64,000 nt of DNA from Sulfitobacter aestuariivivens (GTDB taxonomy: Bacteria; Pseudomonadota; Alphaproteobacteria; Rhodobacterales; Rhodobacteraceae), in the NCBI RefSeq assembly GCF_014763045.1, contig NZ_JACTAG010000002.1, positions 434,001-498,000 on the forward strand, read 5' to 3'. Below are positions 8,792 through 17,159 of the stretch, in pieces. The translations under genes were made by a program, and so were the position numbers. Position 1 is the first letter of the stretch; each line of letters opens with the position of its first letter. The notes under the pieces were generated by a model. That model did no database searches, had not been told where the DNA came from, and worked only from the letters and a program-made list of their open reading frames with translations.

Positions 8792-9568
8792 CTAGTGATG
8801 CGGATGCAGCGCGTCTTTCAGATACACGCACGTCAGAATGGTGAACACGTAGGCCTGGATGAAGGACACCAGTACCTCAAGCGCATAGATCGCCGTGATC
8901 GCGATGATGCTCAGCGGCGTGACCACAAGGCCGATCCCGGTCGAGATCAACACCAGCGGCGCGAAGGCTGCGAAAACCTTGATCACCGCGTGGCCGGCCA
9001 TCATGTTGCCCGCCAGACGAATGGAGTGGCTGACGGGGCGCACGAAGTACGAGATCACCTCGATCAGGGCCAGAATGGGCCGCAGCGCCAGAGGCGCGCT
9101 CGAGATCCAGAACACGCTCAGGAAACCCGCGCCGTGCTTGACGAAACCAAGGATTGTCACGGTCAGGAACACCGCCATCGCCATGATCACCGTCACCGCA
9201 ATGTGGGATGTGGGCGTAAAGGCTGTGGGGATCAGACCAAGGAAATTCGAAAAGACGATGAACATGAAAAGCGTCATGATGTAGGGGAAATACTTCAACC
9301 CTTCCTTGCCGCAAATGTCCTCGACCATCTTGTGGATAAAGCCGTAAGCCAGTTCCGCAATCGACTGGATCCGGGACGGCACGATGGACCGCTTTGAGCT
9401 GCCCAGTACCAAAAGCGCAAAGATACACAGCACCGCAAGCGCCATCCATACGGTGGCGTTGCTGATCGTATACCAGGCCACATCACCGGACCCAAAGAAC
9501 GGCTCCACCTTGAATTGGTCCATCGGTTTGAAGACCAGCTCGTCCCCGCCTTTAGCGTCTCCAGCCAT
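8792..9568 (-). CDS. atpB: F0F1 ATP synthase subunit a
   Basis: 258 residues from the ATG at 9568 ([13 protein letters not shown]). Five or six membrane helices are visible. The essential arginine is R184 in [14 protein letters not shown], which faces the c-ring glutamate during proton transfer. The C-terminal helix ends [24 protein letters not shown], as expected. The start lies 1 base beyond the atpI stop codon, so atpI and atpB are tightly linked. Confidence 0.96.
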   Translation of the reverse strand: MAGDAKGGDELVFKPMDQFKVEPFFGSGDVAWYTISNATVWMALAVLCIFALLVLGSSKRSIVPSRIQSIAELAYGFIHKMVEDICGKEGLKYFPYIMTLFMFIVFSNFLGLIPTAFTPTSHIAVTVIMAMAVFLTVTILGFVKHGAGFLSVFWISSAPLALRPILALIEVISYFVRPVSHSIRLAGNMMAGHAVIKVFAAFAPLVLISTGIGLVVTPLSIIAITAIYALEVLVSFIQAYVFTILTCVYLKDALHPHH

Positions 9569-9569
9569 C

Positions 9570-9929
9570 TCAGGCTCCTTCGTCTGTCTTGCCCTCAACG
9601 TGGGCAGATTGCGCGGCCGCGTCGGCCATTTGTTTGTTCTGCATCTCGGTTGCAGAGCGGAGCATCGTCTTGATCCCCGCCGCGAGACCCAGCAGTGTAA
9701 ACAGCATCAGAAAGATCGGCAGTGTGCCCAAGAGCCAGTCCAGCCCCCATCCGATGCCAAAGCCGATCAAAAGACCGACCACCAATTCGATCACCATGCG
9801 CCAGGCCAGATGGGTCTGATCCACGGTCTTGTCCACACGGGGCTTCGGCGCATTGCGCTTCTTTGCGGCGTCCAGTTTGGCCTCTAGCTGCTGCAATCGC
9901 TGCTGTTGGTCCGGGTCGGTCACGCGCAT
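9570..9929 (-). CDS. atpI: ATP synthase assembly/accessory protein AtpI
   Basis: 119 residues from the ATG at 9929 ([12 protein letters not shown]). A charged coiled N-terminus is followed by two membrane helices ([20 protein letters not shown] and [17 protein letters not shown]). AtpI proteins assist c-ring assembly and possibly Mg2+ uptake. It is the first gene of the F0 operon; the promoter should lie in the 170 bases before it. Confidence 0.88.
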   Translation of the reverse strand: MRVTDPDQQQRLQQLEAKLDAAKKRNAPKPRVDKTVDQTHLAWRMVIELVVGLLIGFGIGWGLDWLLGTLPIFLMLFTLLGLAAGIKTMLRSATEMQNKQMADAAAQSAHVEGKTDEGA

Positions 9930-10101
9930 TTTCCTCAAGTGACAACTTGGGGGTTGAGTACTGCGCGCGGTCAGGAGAGTCAACGGGCGCAACGATGGTT
10001 GCAAATCATTGATCTTACATACTAATTCAAGCCACCATACTGCGCCGGAAACCCAATTTCGCCTCCTGAGGCGTTGAATGGTTATTCAACCAATCGGTTG
10101 A

Positions 10102-10998
10102 TCATTCCACCCCGCTCTCCGACCGCCAGGGCGCTGTGCGCTCCAGCAACCACGCGCGAAAGATGCGCACCGACTTGCGCCGCAGGGCGCCCTCGGACCG
10201 GATCAAATGAAAGCCCCCGTCGTCAAATCCGACATCCGAAATGCGGATCAATCGGCCCGCCTCTACGTCCATGTCCGCCAGTTCGGCCGACAGCAGGACA
10301 ACCCCCTGCCCCGCAATGGCCGATGCCATCTCAAGGTCCAGCGTCATGCGCAGCACCGTCAGCGGCGCAACCGGTGCCGCGACCCCCGCCGCCGCGACCC
10401 ACCGGGCCCAAAGAGTGTCTGTGCGCCGCTGCAGCAGCGGATATCGCAGGACGTCGGCAGGATCGTCCAGCACATCCGCCACCAACGTCGGCGACGCATA
10501 GGGGTAGACCGGGGCGTCAGTCAGCACTTCTGCATCCGCGTATGCCCCGCCTGTCGGGACAAACCGGATCGCAAGATCAGCCTCGTAGCGCGACACATCC
10601 GTCAGCGCGGCAGAGGCGTCGAGTTCGATCTTGACCTGTGGATGCAGTGCCGCGAATTCGGTCAGCCGCGGCACAAGCCATTTATGCGTAAACAGGGGCT
10701 CACCGTTGACACTCACGCTGCCCTCCGGCGTTTCCGCCAGCGTTTCGGTGGCCTCAGCGATCACATCAAAGGCCGGAACGATCCGGGCAAGATAGGCCGC
10801 CCCTTCCGGCGACAACGTCAATCCACGCGGCAGATCCCGGAACAACCGCACCCCCAACCGGTCCTCCAACCCCCGCACATGACGGCTGATCGACGAATGG
10901 CTGACACCCAGTTCATCGCCCGCCTTTGAAAAACTCTGATGCCGGCCCGCTGCTTCAAAAGCGCGCAAGGCATTCAGGGGCGGAAGAGAGCGTGCCAT
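10102..10998 (-). CDS. LysR family regulator, GcvA-like
   Basis: 298 residues. The N-terminal helix-turn-helix (LNALRAFEAAGRHQSFSKAGDELGVSHSSISRHVR, residues about 8-42) is of the GcvA type, followed by a substrate-binding domain that starts near residue 90 (GSVSVNGEPLFTHKWLVPRL). It is divergent from the DUF1127 gene at 11104, so that gene or the regulator itself may be the target. Ligand unknown. Confidence 0.88.
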   Translation of the reverse strand: MARSLPPLNALRAFEAAGRHQSFSKAGDELGVSHSSISRHVRGLEDRLGVRLFRDLPRGLTLSPEGAAYLARIVPAFDVIAEATETLAETPEGSVSVNGEPLFTHKWLVPRLTEFAALHPQVKIELDASAALTDVSRYEADLAIRFVPTGGAYADAEVLTDAPVYPYASPTLVADVLDDPADVLRYPLLQRRTDTLWARWVAAAGVAAPVAPLTVLRMTLDLEMASAIAGQGVVLLSAELADMDVEAGRLIRISDVGFDDGGFHLIRSEGALRRKSVRIFRAWLLERTAPWRSESGVE

Positions 10999-11006
10999 GA
11001 TCTACT

Positions 11007-11023
11007 TGTGCGTTTTTTGCACA
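11007..11023. promoter_or_regulatory. candidate LysR operator
   Basis: TGTGC-N6-GCACA, a perfect 5 bp dyad just upstream of the LysR start codon in the divergent intergenic region. Its place and size suit LysR autoregulation; nothing else supports it. Confidence 0.35.
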
Positions 11024-11103
11024 TATTTTGTCAAGACTCTGCGTTTGTCGCATCCCGATTCAGCCGCCAATATCCTTGTGAATGAGGATATCGGAGAGAA
11101 AAG

Positions 11104-11334
11104 ATGCGCAGTCCACGCGGTACAGTACACCGGAACGTCCCTTGGACGCATGCAAATATTGAACGTATCTGGCACAGACTGACCGCCGCGCGCGCAGGCT
11201 TTGCCAACCGGCAAAGTCTTGATTTGTCACATCTTGAGGATCACTTGGTCGACGACATCGGCCTTGCCCCTGACGATCCGCGACTGACGCCCCGCGCGAC
11301 CTGGCCATGGGTGGAATACATACCGCGCGGATGA
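11104..11334 (+). CDS. DUF1127 small protein
   Basis: 76 residues. The C-terminal half SLDLSHLEDHLVDDIGLAPDDPRL follows the DUF1127 pattern (Leu-rich helix, LxDIGL, then Asp/Arg). Some Arg-rich short DUF1127 proteins in alphaproteobacteria have been linked to RNA metabolism and phosphate or carbon homeostasis; this one is less basic and longer. A GGAGAGAAAAG Shine-Dalgarno precedes the ATG. It is divergent from a LysR gene. Confidence 0.6.
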   Translation: MRSPRGTVHRNVPWTHANIERIWHRLTAARAGFANRQSLDLSHLEDHLVDDIGLAPDDPRLTPRATWPWVEYIPRG

Positions 11335-11373
11335 CAGGCTTTCATCAACCCTGCCAATGCTTTACCACAAGGT

Positions 11374-11715
11374 ATGCCCCAGACCCTTGATCAGGTATTC
11401 GCGGCCCTGGCCGACCCCACGCGCCGCGCGATCCTCGCGATGCTGCTCGAAGACGACATGGCTGTGACGGACGTGGCCGAACCCTTCGAGGTATCGCTGG
11501 CAGCGATTTCAAAGCATCTGGGCGTGCTCACGGCAGCCGGATTGATTTCTCAGGAAAAAAGGGGGCGCGTCAAATGGTGCAAGCTTGAGCCTGACGCCAT
11601 GCGCAATGCATCGATCTGGATGCAGGGGTTCGGGCAATTCGAACCCGTGAACCTTGATGCGTTCGAACGTTTTCTGGCGAAGGAATTGCCAGAAGGGTCA
11701 GCAGAAGGGGCGTAA
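11374..11715 (+). CDS. ArsR family transcriptional regulator
   Basis: 113 residues, a single winged helix-turn-helix. ALADPTRRAILAMLLEDD opens the domain and VSLAAISKHLGVLTAAGLI is the recognition region. The metal-binding ELCVCDL motif of classic ArsR/SmtB is replaced by MAVTDVAEPF, so this is probably one of the non-metal members that usually precede an SRPBCC or similar gene. Here no such partner follows; the next genes on either strand are very small peptides. Confidence 0.85.
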   Translation: MPQTLDQVFAALADPTRRAILAMLLEDDMAVTDVAEPFEVSLAAISKHLGVLTAAGLISQEKRGRVKWCKLEPDAMRNASIWMQGFGQFEPVNLDAFERFLAKELPEGSAEGA

Positions 11716-11735
11716 CACCGCCCCTTCCACTCGTA

Positions 11736-11804
11736 TCAGAGTACGAACTGAACGATCGCCAGAACGATAACGACAAGGCCGACAAGATAGATGATGCCAC
11801 GCAT
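11736..11804 (-). CDS. 22-residue hydrophobic peptide, first of a tandem pair
   Basis: ATG at 11804 to TGA at 11736. The product starts MRGIIYLVGLVVIV and is almost wholly hydrophobic, one membrane span. A GGAATAT sequence lies upstream as a weak ribosome site. The second peptide 34 bases upstream has the same length class and the same MR-IIYLVGLVV start, so the pair looks like a duplicated real gene. Function unknown; candidates are membrane microproteins or type I toxin-like peptides. Confidence 0.55.
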   Translation of the reverse strand: MRGIIYLVGLVVIVLAIVQFVL

Positions 11805-11837
11805 GAGATATTCCTTTTCTTCGGTGGTGGGGATACT

Positions 11838-11912
11838 TCAGATCACTGAAAGCAGGCGCAGGATGATGATTACAACCACGACCAACCCGACCAGATAAAT
11901 GATGTTCCGCAT
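11838..11912 (-). CDS. 24-residue hydrophobic peptide, second of a tandem pair
   Basis: ATG at 11912 to TGA at 11838. The product starts MRNIIYLVGLVVVV and ends in RLLSVI. AAAGG lies 6-10 bases before the ATG. Eleven of the first 12 residues agree with the neighbouring peptide, while the DNA between and after differs, which argues for selection on the protein. I know of very short unannotated proteins of this look in related genomes but no function. Confidence 0.58.
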   Translation of the reverse strand: MRNIIYLVGLVVVVIIILRLLSVI

Positions 11913-11973
11913 GGCAGACCTTTCAGTGACTTCTGGCCTCAACGCGACAGGGTTGCGTTTGGTTCCCAAAAAT

Positions 11974-12867
11974 TTAACGCGCAGGCAGGCTATCATCGCG
12001 CAATAGCATCAGCAGCGCCAGAACTGTCAGCGCCACGCCCCCTAGCACAAGTGACGACGGCGCCCCGTTGCCCAGCGAAATTTCCCAGACAATTACCCAG
12101 CTTGGCACCAGATAGGTATAGGCCATCACCTTGGCCGACGGCAGGCGAAGGGTCGCAAACTGCAGCAACACAACCGTCGTCGCAGTGGCAAAGACCGCGA
12201 CATATATCAGACAGATCCAGACCATCGCTGGCATCGCCGCCCAATCGGTGCGCACAATCTCGGCCCCGCTATAGACCAGCAGGATCACCGCCCCCGCTAC
12301 AAGTGTGCCAAAAGTGAACATCACCGCGCTTTCGCCCCGGTTCAGGCGCCGCACCATCGGCGTATAGATCGCGTGGCTTATGCAGCCGATGAAATAGATC
12401 GCCTCGCCCCGGCCCACATCAAAGGCCATCACAGCAGAAAGATCCGCGCGAAAGATAACCCACAGCGCGCCTGCCGCCCCAATGCTCAACGCCAGCGCCA
12501 TGCGTGCGTAAAGGATCTGCCGCAACAAGACATAGGCAAACACTGCCGACATCAACGGAACCAGCGTGAAAACCGCCGCCGCACTTACGGGTGGTGCAGA
12601 TTTCAGCCCCTCGAACATCAACACGAAATAAAGCGCGAAAAACCCGCCCAGCACGGCATACCGCCACGGCGCGCGCAGCGCCGCCCCGGACCAGACGCCG
12701 CGTTGCCAGGCCAAGGCCCCGACACAGGCCGCGCCCAGCACAAAGCGCAACGCATTGAAGGCAGCGGGGTCCACCTCGTTCGCCATCAGCGCACCCAGCG
12801 AAAACGACCCCGCAACCAATGCCGAAAACGCCAACATCGCAAGATGTCCCAGCGCGCCAGGGGTCAC
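11974..12867 (-). CDS. EamA/DMT family transporter
   Basis: 297 residues if read from the GTG at 12867 (MTPGALGHLAMLAFSAL). That GTG overlaps the TGA of the upstream LysR gene (GTGA), which suggests translational coupling. Ten membrane helices in two EamA repeats are visible; PLMSAVFAYVLLRQIL and YTYLVPSWVIVWEI are typical repeat ends. DMT proteins export or import small metabolites; the substrate is unknown. Its coupling to the LysR gene suggests the two act together. Confidence 0.85.
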   Translation of the reverse strand: MTPGALGHLAMLAFSALVAGSFSLGALMANEVDPAAFNALRFVLGAACVGALAWQRGVWSGAALRAPWRYAVLGGFFALYFVLMFEGLKSAPPVSAAAVFTLVPLMSAVFAYVLLRQILYARMALALSIGAAGALWVIFRADLSAVMAFDVGRGEAIYFIGCISHAIYTPMVRRLNRGESAVMFTFGTLVAGAVILLVYSGAEIVRTDWAAMPAMVWICLIYVAVFATATTVVLLQFATLRLPSAKVMAYTYLVPSWVIVWEISLGNGAPSSLVLGGVALTVLALLMLLRDDSLPAR

Positions 12868-13742
12868 AGTGCGCCGTTCGCGACGCGATCCTTGATAAAG
12901 GTCAGTACCGCCTGCACCTTTGTGGTGCGGTGCAAATCCACATGCGTCACCAGCCACAAGGGCGCTGACCACTCTGGACGCGGCGCGTGGATTTCCACCA
13001 AATCAGAGTTGGAATCAAATTCCGATCGGGTCAGAAAACCAATGCCCGCACCGGAATTGATCGCAGCCCGTGCAGCACGGCTGTCGGTAATGCGGTAAGT
13101 GACCGCATTGTCCGGCACATGGACACGCATCCACTGGTAATAGGGCGCGCGGCTTTCCCGGTCGTCCGGCCCCACGAAACGGTGTTTGGGATAGTCGTCC
13201 GGACCTTCAGGGATGCCGAATTCCTCCACGTATGCCTTGCTGGCATAGGCCCCCATTTCCAACGCGGCCAAAGGCTGCACCACGTTGTCAGGCTGATCGG
13301 GCGCGACACCGGCGCGGATCGCCACGTGGGCCTCGCCATATTCCAGGCGAAAAAGCCGCTCTCCGGTCAGGAAACGGACCGACACGTCGGGGTTTTCGCG
13401 CTGAAAGTCCGCCAGCATCGGTGCCATGATGTGCGAGATCGATTCAAGCGACGTCACTACCAGATCACCCGAAACCTCGTTGCCACGGCCCCGGATCCGG
13501 CCTGCCAGTTGACTGAACTGGTCGGCGGTCGCCCCCGCCACACGCAACAGATCCTTACCCGCCTCGGTGGCTGTGTAGCCGCGCGCGTGACGTTGAAAAA
13601 GCTTCGCCCCCAGACGCGATTCCAGCGCATCGATATGGCGAATGACTGTCGCGTGATGCACACCCAGAACCTCTGCGGCACCGCTGACGGTGCCCATGCG
13701 GGCGACCTGATACGCGGTTCTGATTTCATCCCAATTATCCAT
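12864..13742 (-). CDS. LysR family regulator beside azoreductase
   Basis: 292 residues from the ATG at 13742 (MDNWDEIRTAYQVARMG). Helix-turn-helix residues 6-40 include GTVSGAAEVLGVHHATVIRHID; the sensor domain runs from about 90. It is divergent from the azoR gene 106 bases away and overlaps the DMT transporter gene downstream. This layout suggests it controls azoR and/or the transporter in response to a quinone or similar compound. Confidence 0.88.
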   Translation of the reverse strand: MDNWDEIRTAYQVARMGTVSGAAEVLGVHHATVIRHIDALESRLGAKLFQRHARGYTATEAGKDLLRVAGATADQFSQLAGRIRGRGNEVSGDLVVTSLESISHIMAPMLADFQRENPDVSVRFLTGERLFRLEYGEAHVAIRAGVAPDQPDNVVQPLAALEMGAYASKAYVEEFGIPEGPDDYPKHRFVGPDDRESRAPYYQWMRVHVPDNAVTYRITDSRAARAAINSGAGIGFLTRSEFDSNSDLVEIHAPRPEWSAPLWLVTHVDLHRTTKVQAVLTFIKDRVANGAL

Positions 13743-13790
13743 CCGCACCCTCCTGTGCGCCAGTGAACACTGCCTGCGCTTTTTCACCCG

Positions 13791-13808
13791 TTGCGTTCAT
13801 CTGCGCAA
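13791..13808. promoter_or_regulatory. candidate LysR operator upstream of azoR
   Basis: TTGCG-N8-CGCAA, flanked by ACCC on the left and GGGT on the right (one extra base in the left arm), lies between the LysR and azoR genes. It is the only clear dyad in the gap. Confidence 0.4.
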
Positions 13809-13848
13809 GGGTCAAATTAGCGACAGACCCGCCAGAAAGGAAACTGAC

Positions 13849-14433
13849 ATGACCATCCTGCGTATCGATTCCTCTGTGAACACCAAGACATCCGTCACCC
13901 GGTCGCTGACAGATCGGATCATTGCCACCTTGGGGGATGCCGACGTGCTGACCCGCGACCTGTCCAAGTCCCCCGTCCCTCAAATCACCGAAAGCTGGGC
14001 CGAGGCCCGGATCGTCCCGCCCGCCGACCGCAGCCCCGCGCAGCACGCCGAACTCGCCCTCTCGGACGCGCTGGTCGCTGAACTCGAGGCCGCCGATACG
14101 ATCGTCATCGGCCTGCCGGTCTATAACTTCTCGGTGCCCGCATCGCTCAAGGCCTGGATCGATCAGGTCGCCCGGGTCGGCGTCACTTTCCGCTATACCC
14201 CGGATGGTCCGGTTGGCCTGCTCAAAGGCAAGCGCGTGATCCTCGCAGTGGCCTCCGGCGGAACGGCCGTGGGCTCGGACATCGATTTTGCCACCGGGTA
14301 CATGCAGCACGTGTTGGGATTTCTGGGCATAAAGGACGTGACCGTCATCGCCGCAGATGCCCTCGCAACCGAGCCAGAGAAGACCCTCGCCCGCGCCCAT
14401 GCCCAGATTGACGGTCTGCGCATGGCCGCCTGA
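13849..14433 (+). CDS. azoR: FMN-dependent NADH-azoreductase / quinone reductase
   Basis: 194 residues of flavodoxin-like fold. The N-terminus ILRIDSSVNTKTSVTRSLT is the FMN phosphate loop, and GLPVYNFSVPASLKAWIDQ with VASGGTAVGSDIDF are the AzoR flavin contacts. AzoR enzymes reduce quinones and azo compounds by two-electron transfer from NADH. A clear AGAAAGGAAA ribosome site precedes the start. The divergent LysR gene is the probable regulator. Confidence 0.92.
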   Translation: MTILRIDSSVNTKTSVTRSLTDRIIATLGDADVLTRDLSKSPVPQITESWAEARIVPPADRSPAQHAELALSDALVAELEAADTIVIGLPVYNFSVPASLKAWIDQVARVGVTFRYTPDGPVGLLKGKRVILAVASGGTAVGSDIDFATGYMQHVLGFLGIKDVTVIAADALATEPEKTLARAHAQIDGLRMAA

Positions 14434-14521
14434 TCCGGCAGCGACTGCCTTTGTCGCAGCGCGCATCCGTTCCCCGGCGCGGCCTTTGACACAATCAAGG
14501 GCCGCGCCTTAGTCTTGCGGC

Positions 14522-15049
14522 ATGCAAGTGACACGCGAAACGCCCGACCAGCTCATCATTGAACACAAGTCCACCGGTATCGCCGTCGTGGCCCTTATCC
14601 TCGCGCTCGCGCTGTGCTTTGTCGGCCTGTCAAACATGCGCGCAGAGCCTGTCACCGGCATCCTCACGATCTTGGCAGGCATCGCGGGCTTCTTCGGAAT
14701 GCTCGCCCTTTTCGGAGAACGCAACATGCTCGTGCTCGACCGCCCGGCAGGAACCGCTACCCTCAGCCAACTCACACCGCGCGGGCTGATGCGCTGGCAC
14801 TTCGATCTTGCCGACGTCGCGGGGGCAGAGCACCGGATCACCCGCGCCAAAAAGGGCGGCAACCACCACTGGGCCGCGTTGGTTGTGCAAGGCGGGATGG
14901 ACGCCGGAACACACAACCTCTCGCGCCAAGGGCTGAACAATCCGGCGCCCAAAGAGATGACTGACACGATCAACCGCTGGCTGGGCAGCGACAAAGGCGC
15001 AAACACACATGAAGATAACCCGCGACACCCCTGGTCAGCTGATCCTTGA
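14522..15049 (+). CDS. membrane protein of unknown function, first of two overlapping paralogues
   Basis: 175 residues. It opens MQVTRETPDQLIIEH, then two membrane helices (about residues 20-38 and 44-66), then a soluble domain with LVLDRPAGTATLSQLTPRGL and GGMDAGTHNLS. The next gene repeats this plan, including TRDTPGQLILE, LILDRPGN and GGMDAGTHPI. The two genes overlap by 41 bases in different frames. No known domain is recognised; the layout resembles PH-like (bPH2/YdbS-type) membrane proteins, but that is a guess. The last 15 or so residues lie in the overlap and may be less constrained. Confidence 0.72.
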   Translation: MQVTRETPDQLIIEHKSTGIAVVALILALALCFVGLSNMRAEPVTGILTILAGIAGFFGMLALFGERNMLVLDRPAGTATLSQLTPRGLMRWHFDLADVAGAEHRITRAKKGGNHHWAALVVQGGMDAGTHNLSRQGLNNPAPKEMTDTINRWLGSDKGANTHEDNPRHPWSADP

Positions 15050-15485
15050 AAACAACCCGATCTGGCTGGCCGTGTTTCTGGCGCTCTTCTCGCTCGCCTT
15101 CATCGGCGTGGGCCTTCTGGTCATGGGCGTCGCCTTCTGGTTTGGCCTGATCTTCTTTTGCTCAGGCCTCTTTGTCGCCGTGGTCTTCTCCACCGCTTTC
15201 ATCCGCCGCACCCAGCTGATCCTCGACCGGCCCGGCAATCGCGTCGAACGACGCCGCCGCTCGCTTCTGGGCTACGAAAAGACACACTGGCAACTCGACC
15301 ACCTCGACAGGGCCATCATCCAGACCGGACAGGGCAACCACAAACAATCCACGGCCCGCGCGGCACTGGTCTTTGATGGCGGCATGGACGCCGGGACCCA
15401 TCCCATCACGATCGTCTATGCCTCTGGCGGCGGGGCTGCCCGTGCCGCAAACGCGATCAACCGCTGGCTCGCCGCCAAAGCTTGA
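15009..15485 (+). CDS. membrane protein of unknown function, second paralogue
   Basis: 158 residues starting MKITRDTPGQLILENN. Two membrane helices (about 18-38 and 40-62) precede a basic stretch (RVERRRRSLLG) and the shared block ALVFDGGMDAGTHPI. The C-terminus NAINRWLAAKA matches DTINRWLGSDK of the first paralogue. Its ATG lies inside the preceding gene, so translation is probably coupled. Function unknown. Confidence 0.74.
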   Translation: MKITRDTPGQLILENNPIWLAVFLALFSLAFIGVGLLVMGVAFWFGLIFFCSGLFVAVVFSTAFIRRTQLILDRPGNRVERRRRSLLGYEKTHWQLDHLDRAIIQTGQGNHKQSTARAALVFDGGMDAGTHPITIVYASGGGAARAANAINRWLAAKA

Positions 15486-15521
15486 CTCACCGCCCGCGCA
15501 GGCGTAAATGCCCCCCAATCT

Positions 15522-15593
15522 CCGGAAGCAAAGCCTTCCGGTCCCGGACGCGATCCGGGATCGCCCTCCGTCAGCGCGTCGCGCCCACGGAGG
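15522..15593. repeat. three consecutive 7 bp stem-loops upstream of ffh
   Basis: CCGGAAG/CTTCCGG (15522-15541), TCCCGGA/TCCGGGA (15542-15560) and CCTCCGT/ACGGAGG (15565-15593) follow each other almost without spacing. There is no run of T after the last, so intrinsic termination is unlikely. They may be a dispersed palindromic repeat or a structured end of the preceding mRNA. Confidence 0.55.
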
Positions 15594-15665
15594 TATTTGT
15601 GCATTTCAGCGGGCGTTCCTAAATAGGAGCCATCCCGCAACCGTAAACGAAAGGGCCCGCGCCCC

Positions 15666-17159
15666 ATGTTTGAAAATCTCAGCGAACGCCTCTCCGGCGT
15701 CTTTGACCGCCTCACCAAACAAGGTGCGCTCAGCGAAGACGACGTGAAAACCGCCCTGCGCGAGGTCCGCGTGGCGCTGCTCGAGGCCGACGTCTCTCTG
15801 CCCGTGGCCCGCGATTTCGTCAAAGCTGTACAGGATCAGGCCACCGGTCAGGCAGTGACCAAATCCATCACCCCGGGCCAGCAGGTCGTCAAGATCGTGC
15901 ACGACGCGCTGATCAATGTGCTCAAAGGCGAGGGCGAACCGGGTGCGCTCAAGGTCGATAACCCGCCTGCGCCGATCCTGATGGTCGGCCTGCAGGGCGG
16001 CGGCAAAACCACCACCACGGCCAAGCTTGCCAAACGCCTCACCGAAAAGGACGGCAAGCGCGTGCTGATGGCCTCGCTCGACGTGAACCGCCCCGCCGCG
16101 ATGGAACAGCTTGCGATCCTCGGCAATCAGATCGGCGTGGACACCCTGCCCATCGTCAAGGGCGAAGACCCCGTCGCCATCGCCAAGCGCGCCAAGACGC
16201 AGGCGGGTCTGGGCGGCTATGACGTCTATATGCTTGACACCGCAGGCCGCCTCAGCATCGACGAAGAGCTGATGCAACAGGTCGAAGCCGTCCGGGATGT
16301 GGCCACCCCCCGCGAAACCCTGCTGGTGGTCGATGGCCTGACCGGTCAGGACGCGGTGCACACGGCCGAAAACTTCGACGAACGCATCGGCATCTCCGGC
16401 GTCGTGCTGACCCGCATGGACGGCGACGGGCGCGGCGGTGCGGCGCTGTCGATGCGCGCCGTCACTGGCAAGCCCATCAAATTCGTAGGCCTCGGCGAAA
16501 AGATGGACGCGCTTGAAACCTTCGAGCCTGAGCGCATCGCGGGCCGCATCCTCGGCATGGGCGACATCGTGGCCCTCGTCGAAAAGGCGCAGGAAACGAT
16601 TCAAGCCGAACAGGCCGAGCGCATGATGAAGCGTATGGCCAAGGGTCAGTTCAACATGAACGACCTCAAGATGCAGCTTGAACAGATGATCCAGATGGGC
16701 GGCATGCAGGGCATGATGGGCATGATGCCGGGCATGGGCAAAATGGCCAAGCAGGTCGAAAACGCAGGGCTCGACGACAAGGTGCTCAAGCAACAGATCG
16801 CGCTCATCCAGTCAATGACCAAGAAAGAGCGCGCCAATCCCCAGCTTCTGCAAGCTTCCCGCAAGAAACGCATCGCGCGCGGCGCAGGCATGGAGGTCTC
16901 TGACCTCAACAAGCTGATGAAGATGCACCGCCAGATGTCCGACATGATGAAAAAGATGGGCAAGATGGGTAAAGGCGGCATGTTGAAACAAGCCATGAAG
17001 GGCATGTTCGGCAAGGGCGGTATGCCCGCCGACATGGACCCAAAAGCGCTCGAAGCGGCAGCCAAGCAAATGGGCGGCGGCATGCCCGGCCAAAATCCAT
17101 TCGGTGGCGGTGGTATGGGCCTGCCCCCCGGCCTGTCGGGCTTTGGAAAGAAGAAGTGA
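15666..17159 (+). CDS. ffh: signal recognition particle protein Ffh
   Basis: 497 residues. The N domain covers about 1-85. The G domain has the P-loop GLQGGGKTTTTAK at about 108-120, DTAGR near 195 and TRMDGDGRGG near 255. The Met-rich M domain begins around 300, with the finger loop MIQMGGMQGMMGMMPGM and an extended Met/Gly/Lys-rich tail. Ffh binds 4.5S RNA and signal sequences to deliver membrane proteins to FtsY. The TGA stop overlaps the GTG of the next gene. Confidence 0.97.
   Translation: MFENLSERLSGVFDRLTKQGALSEDDVKTALREVRVALLEADVSLPVARDFVKAVQDQATGQAVTKSITPGQQVVKIVHDALINVLKGEGEPGALKVDNPPAPILMVGLQGGGKTTTTAKLAKRLTEKDGKRVLMASLDVNRPAAMEQLAILGNQIGVDTLPIVKGEDPVAIAKRAKTQAGLGGYDVYMLDTAGRLSIDEELMQQVEAVRDVATPRETLLVVDGLTGQDAVHTAENFDERIGISGVVLTRMDGDGRGGAALSMRAVTGKPIKFVGLGEKMDALETFEPERIAGRILGMGDIVALVEKAQETIQAEQAERMMKRMAKGQFNMNDLKMQLEQMIQMGGMQGMMGMMPGMGKMAKQVENAGLDDKVLKQQIALIQSMTKKERANPQLLQASRKKRIARGAGMEVSDLNKLMKMHRQMSDMMKKMGKMGKGGMLKQAMKGMFGKGGMPADMDPKALEAAAKQMGGGMPGQNPFGGGGMGLPPGLSGFGKKK

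Noticed and set aside
15606-16793. 395-residue minus-strand frame opposite ffh
   Set aside because: It is the antisense shadow of ffh with a His/Leu/Asp-rich product and no ribosome site.
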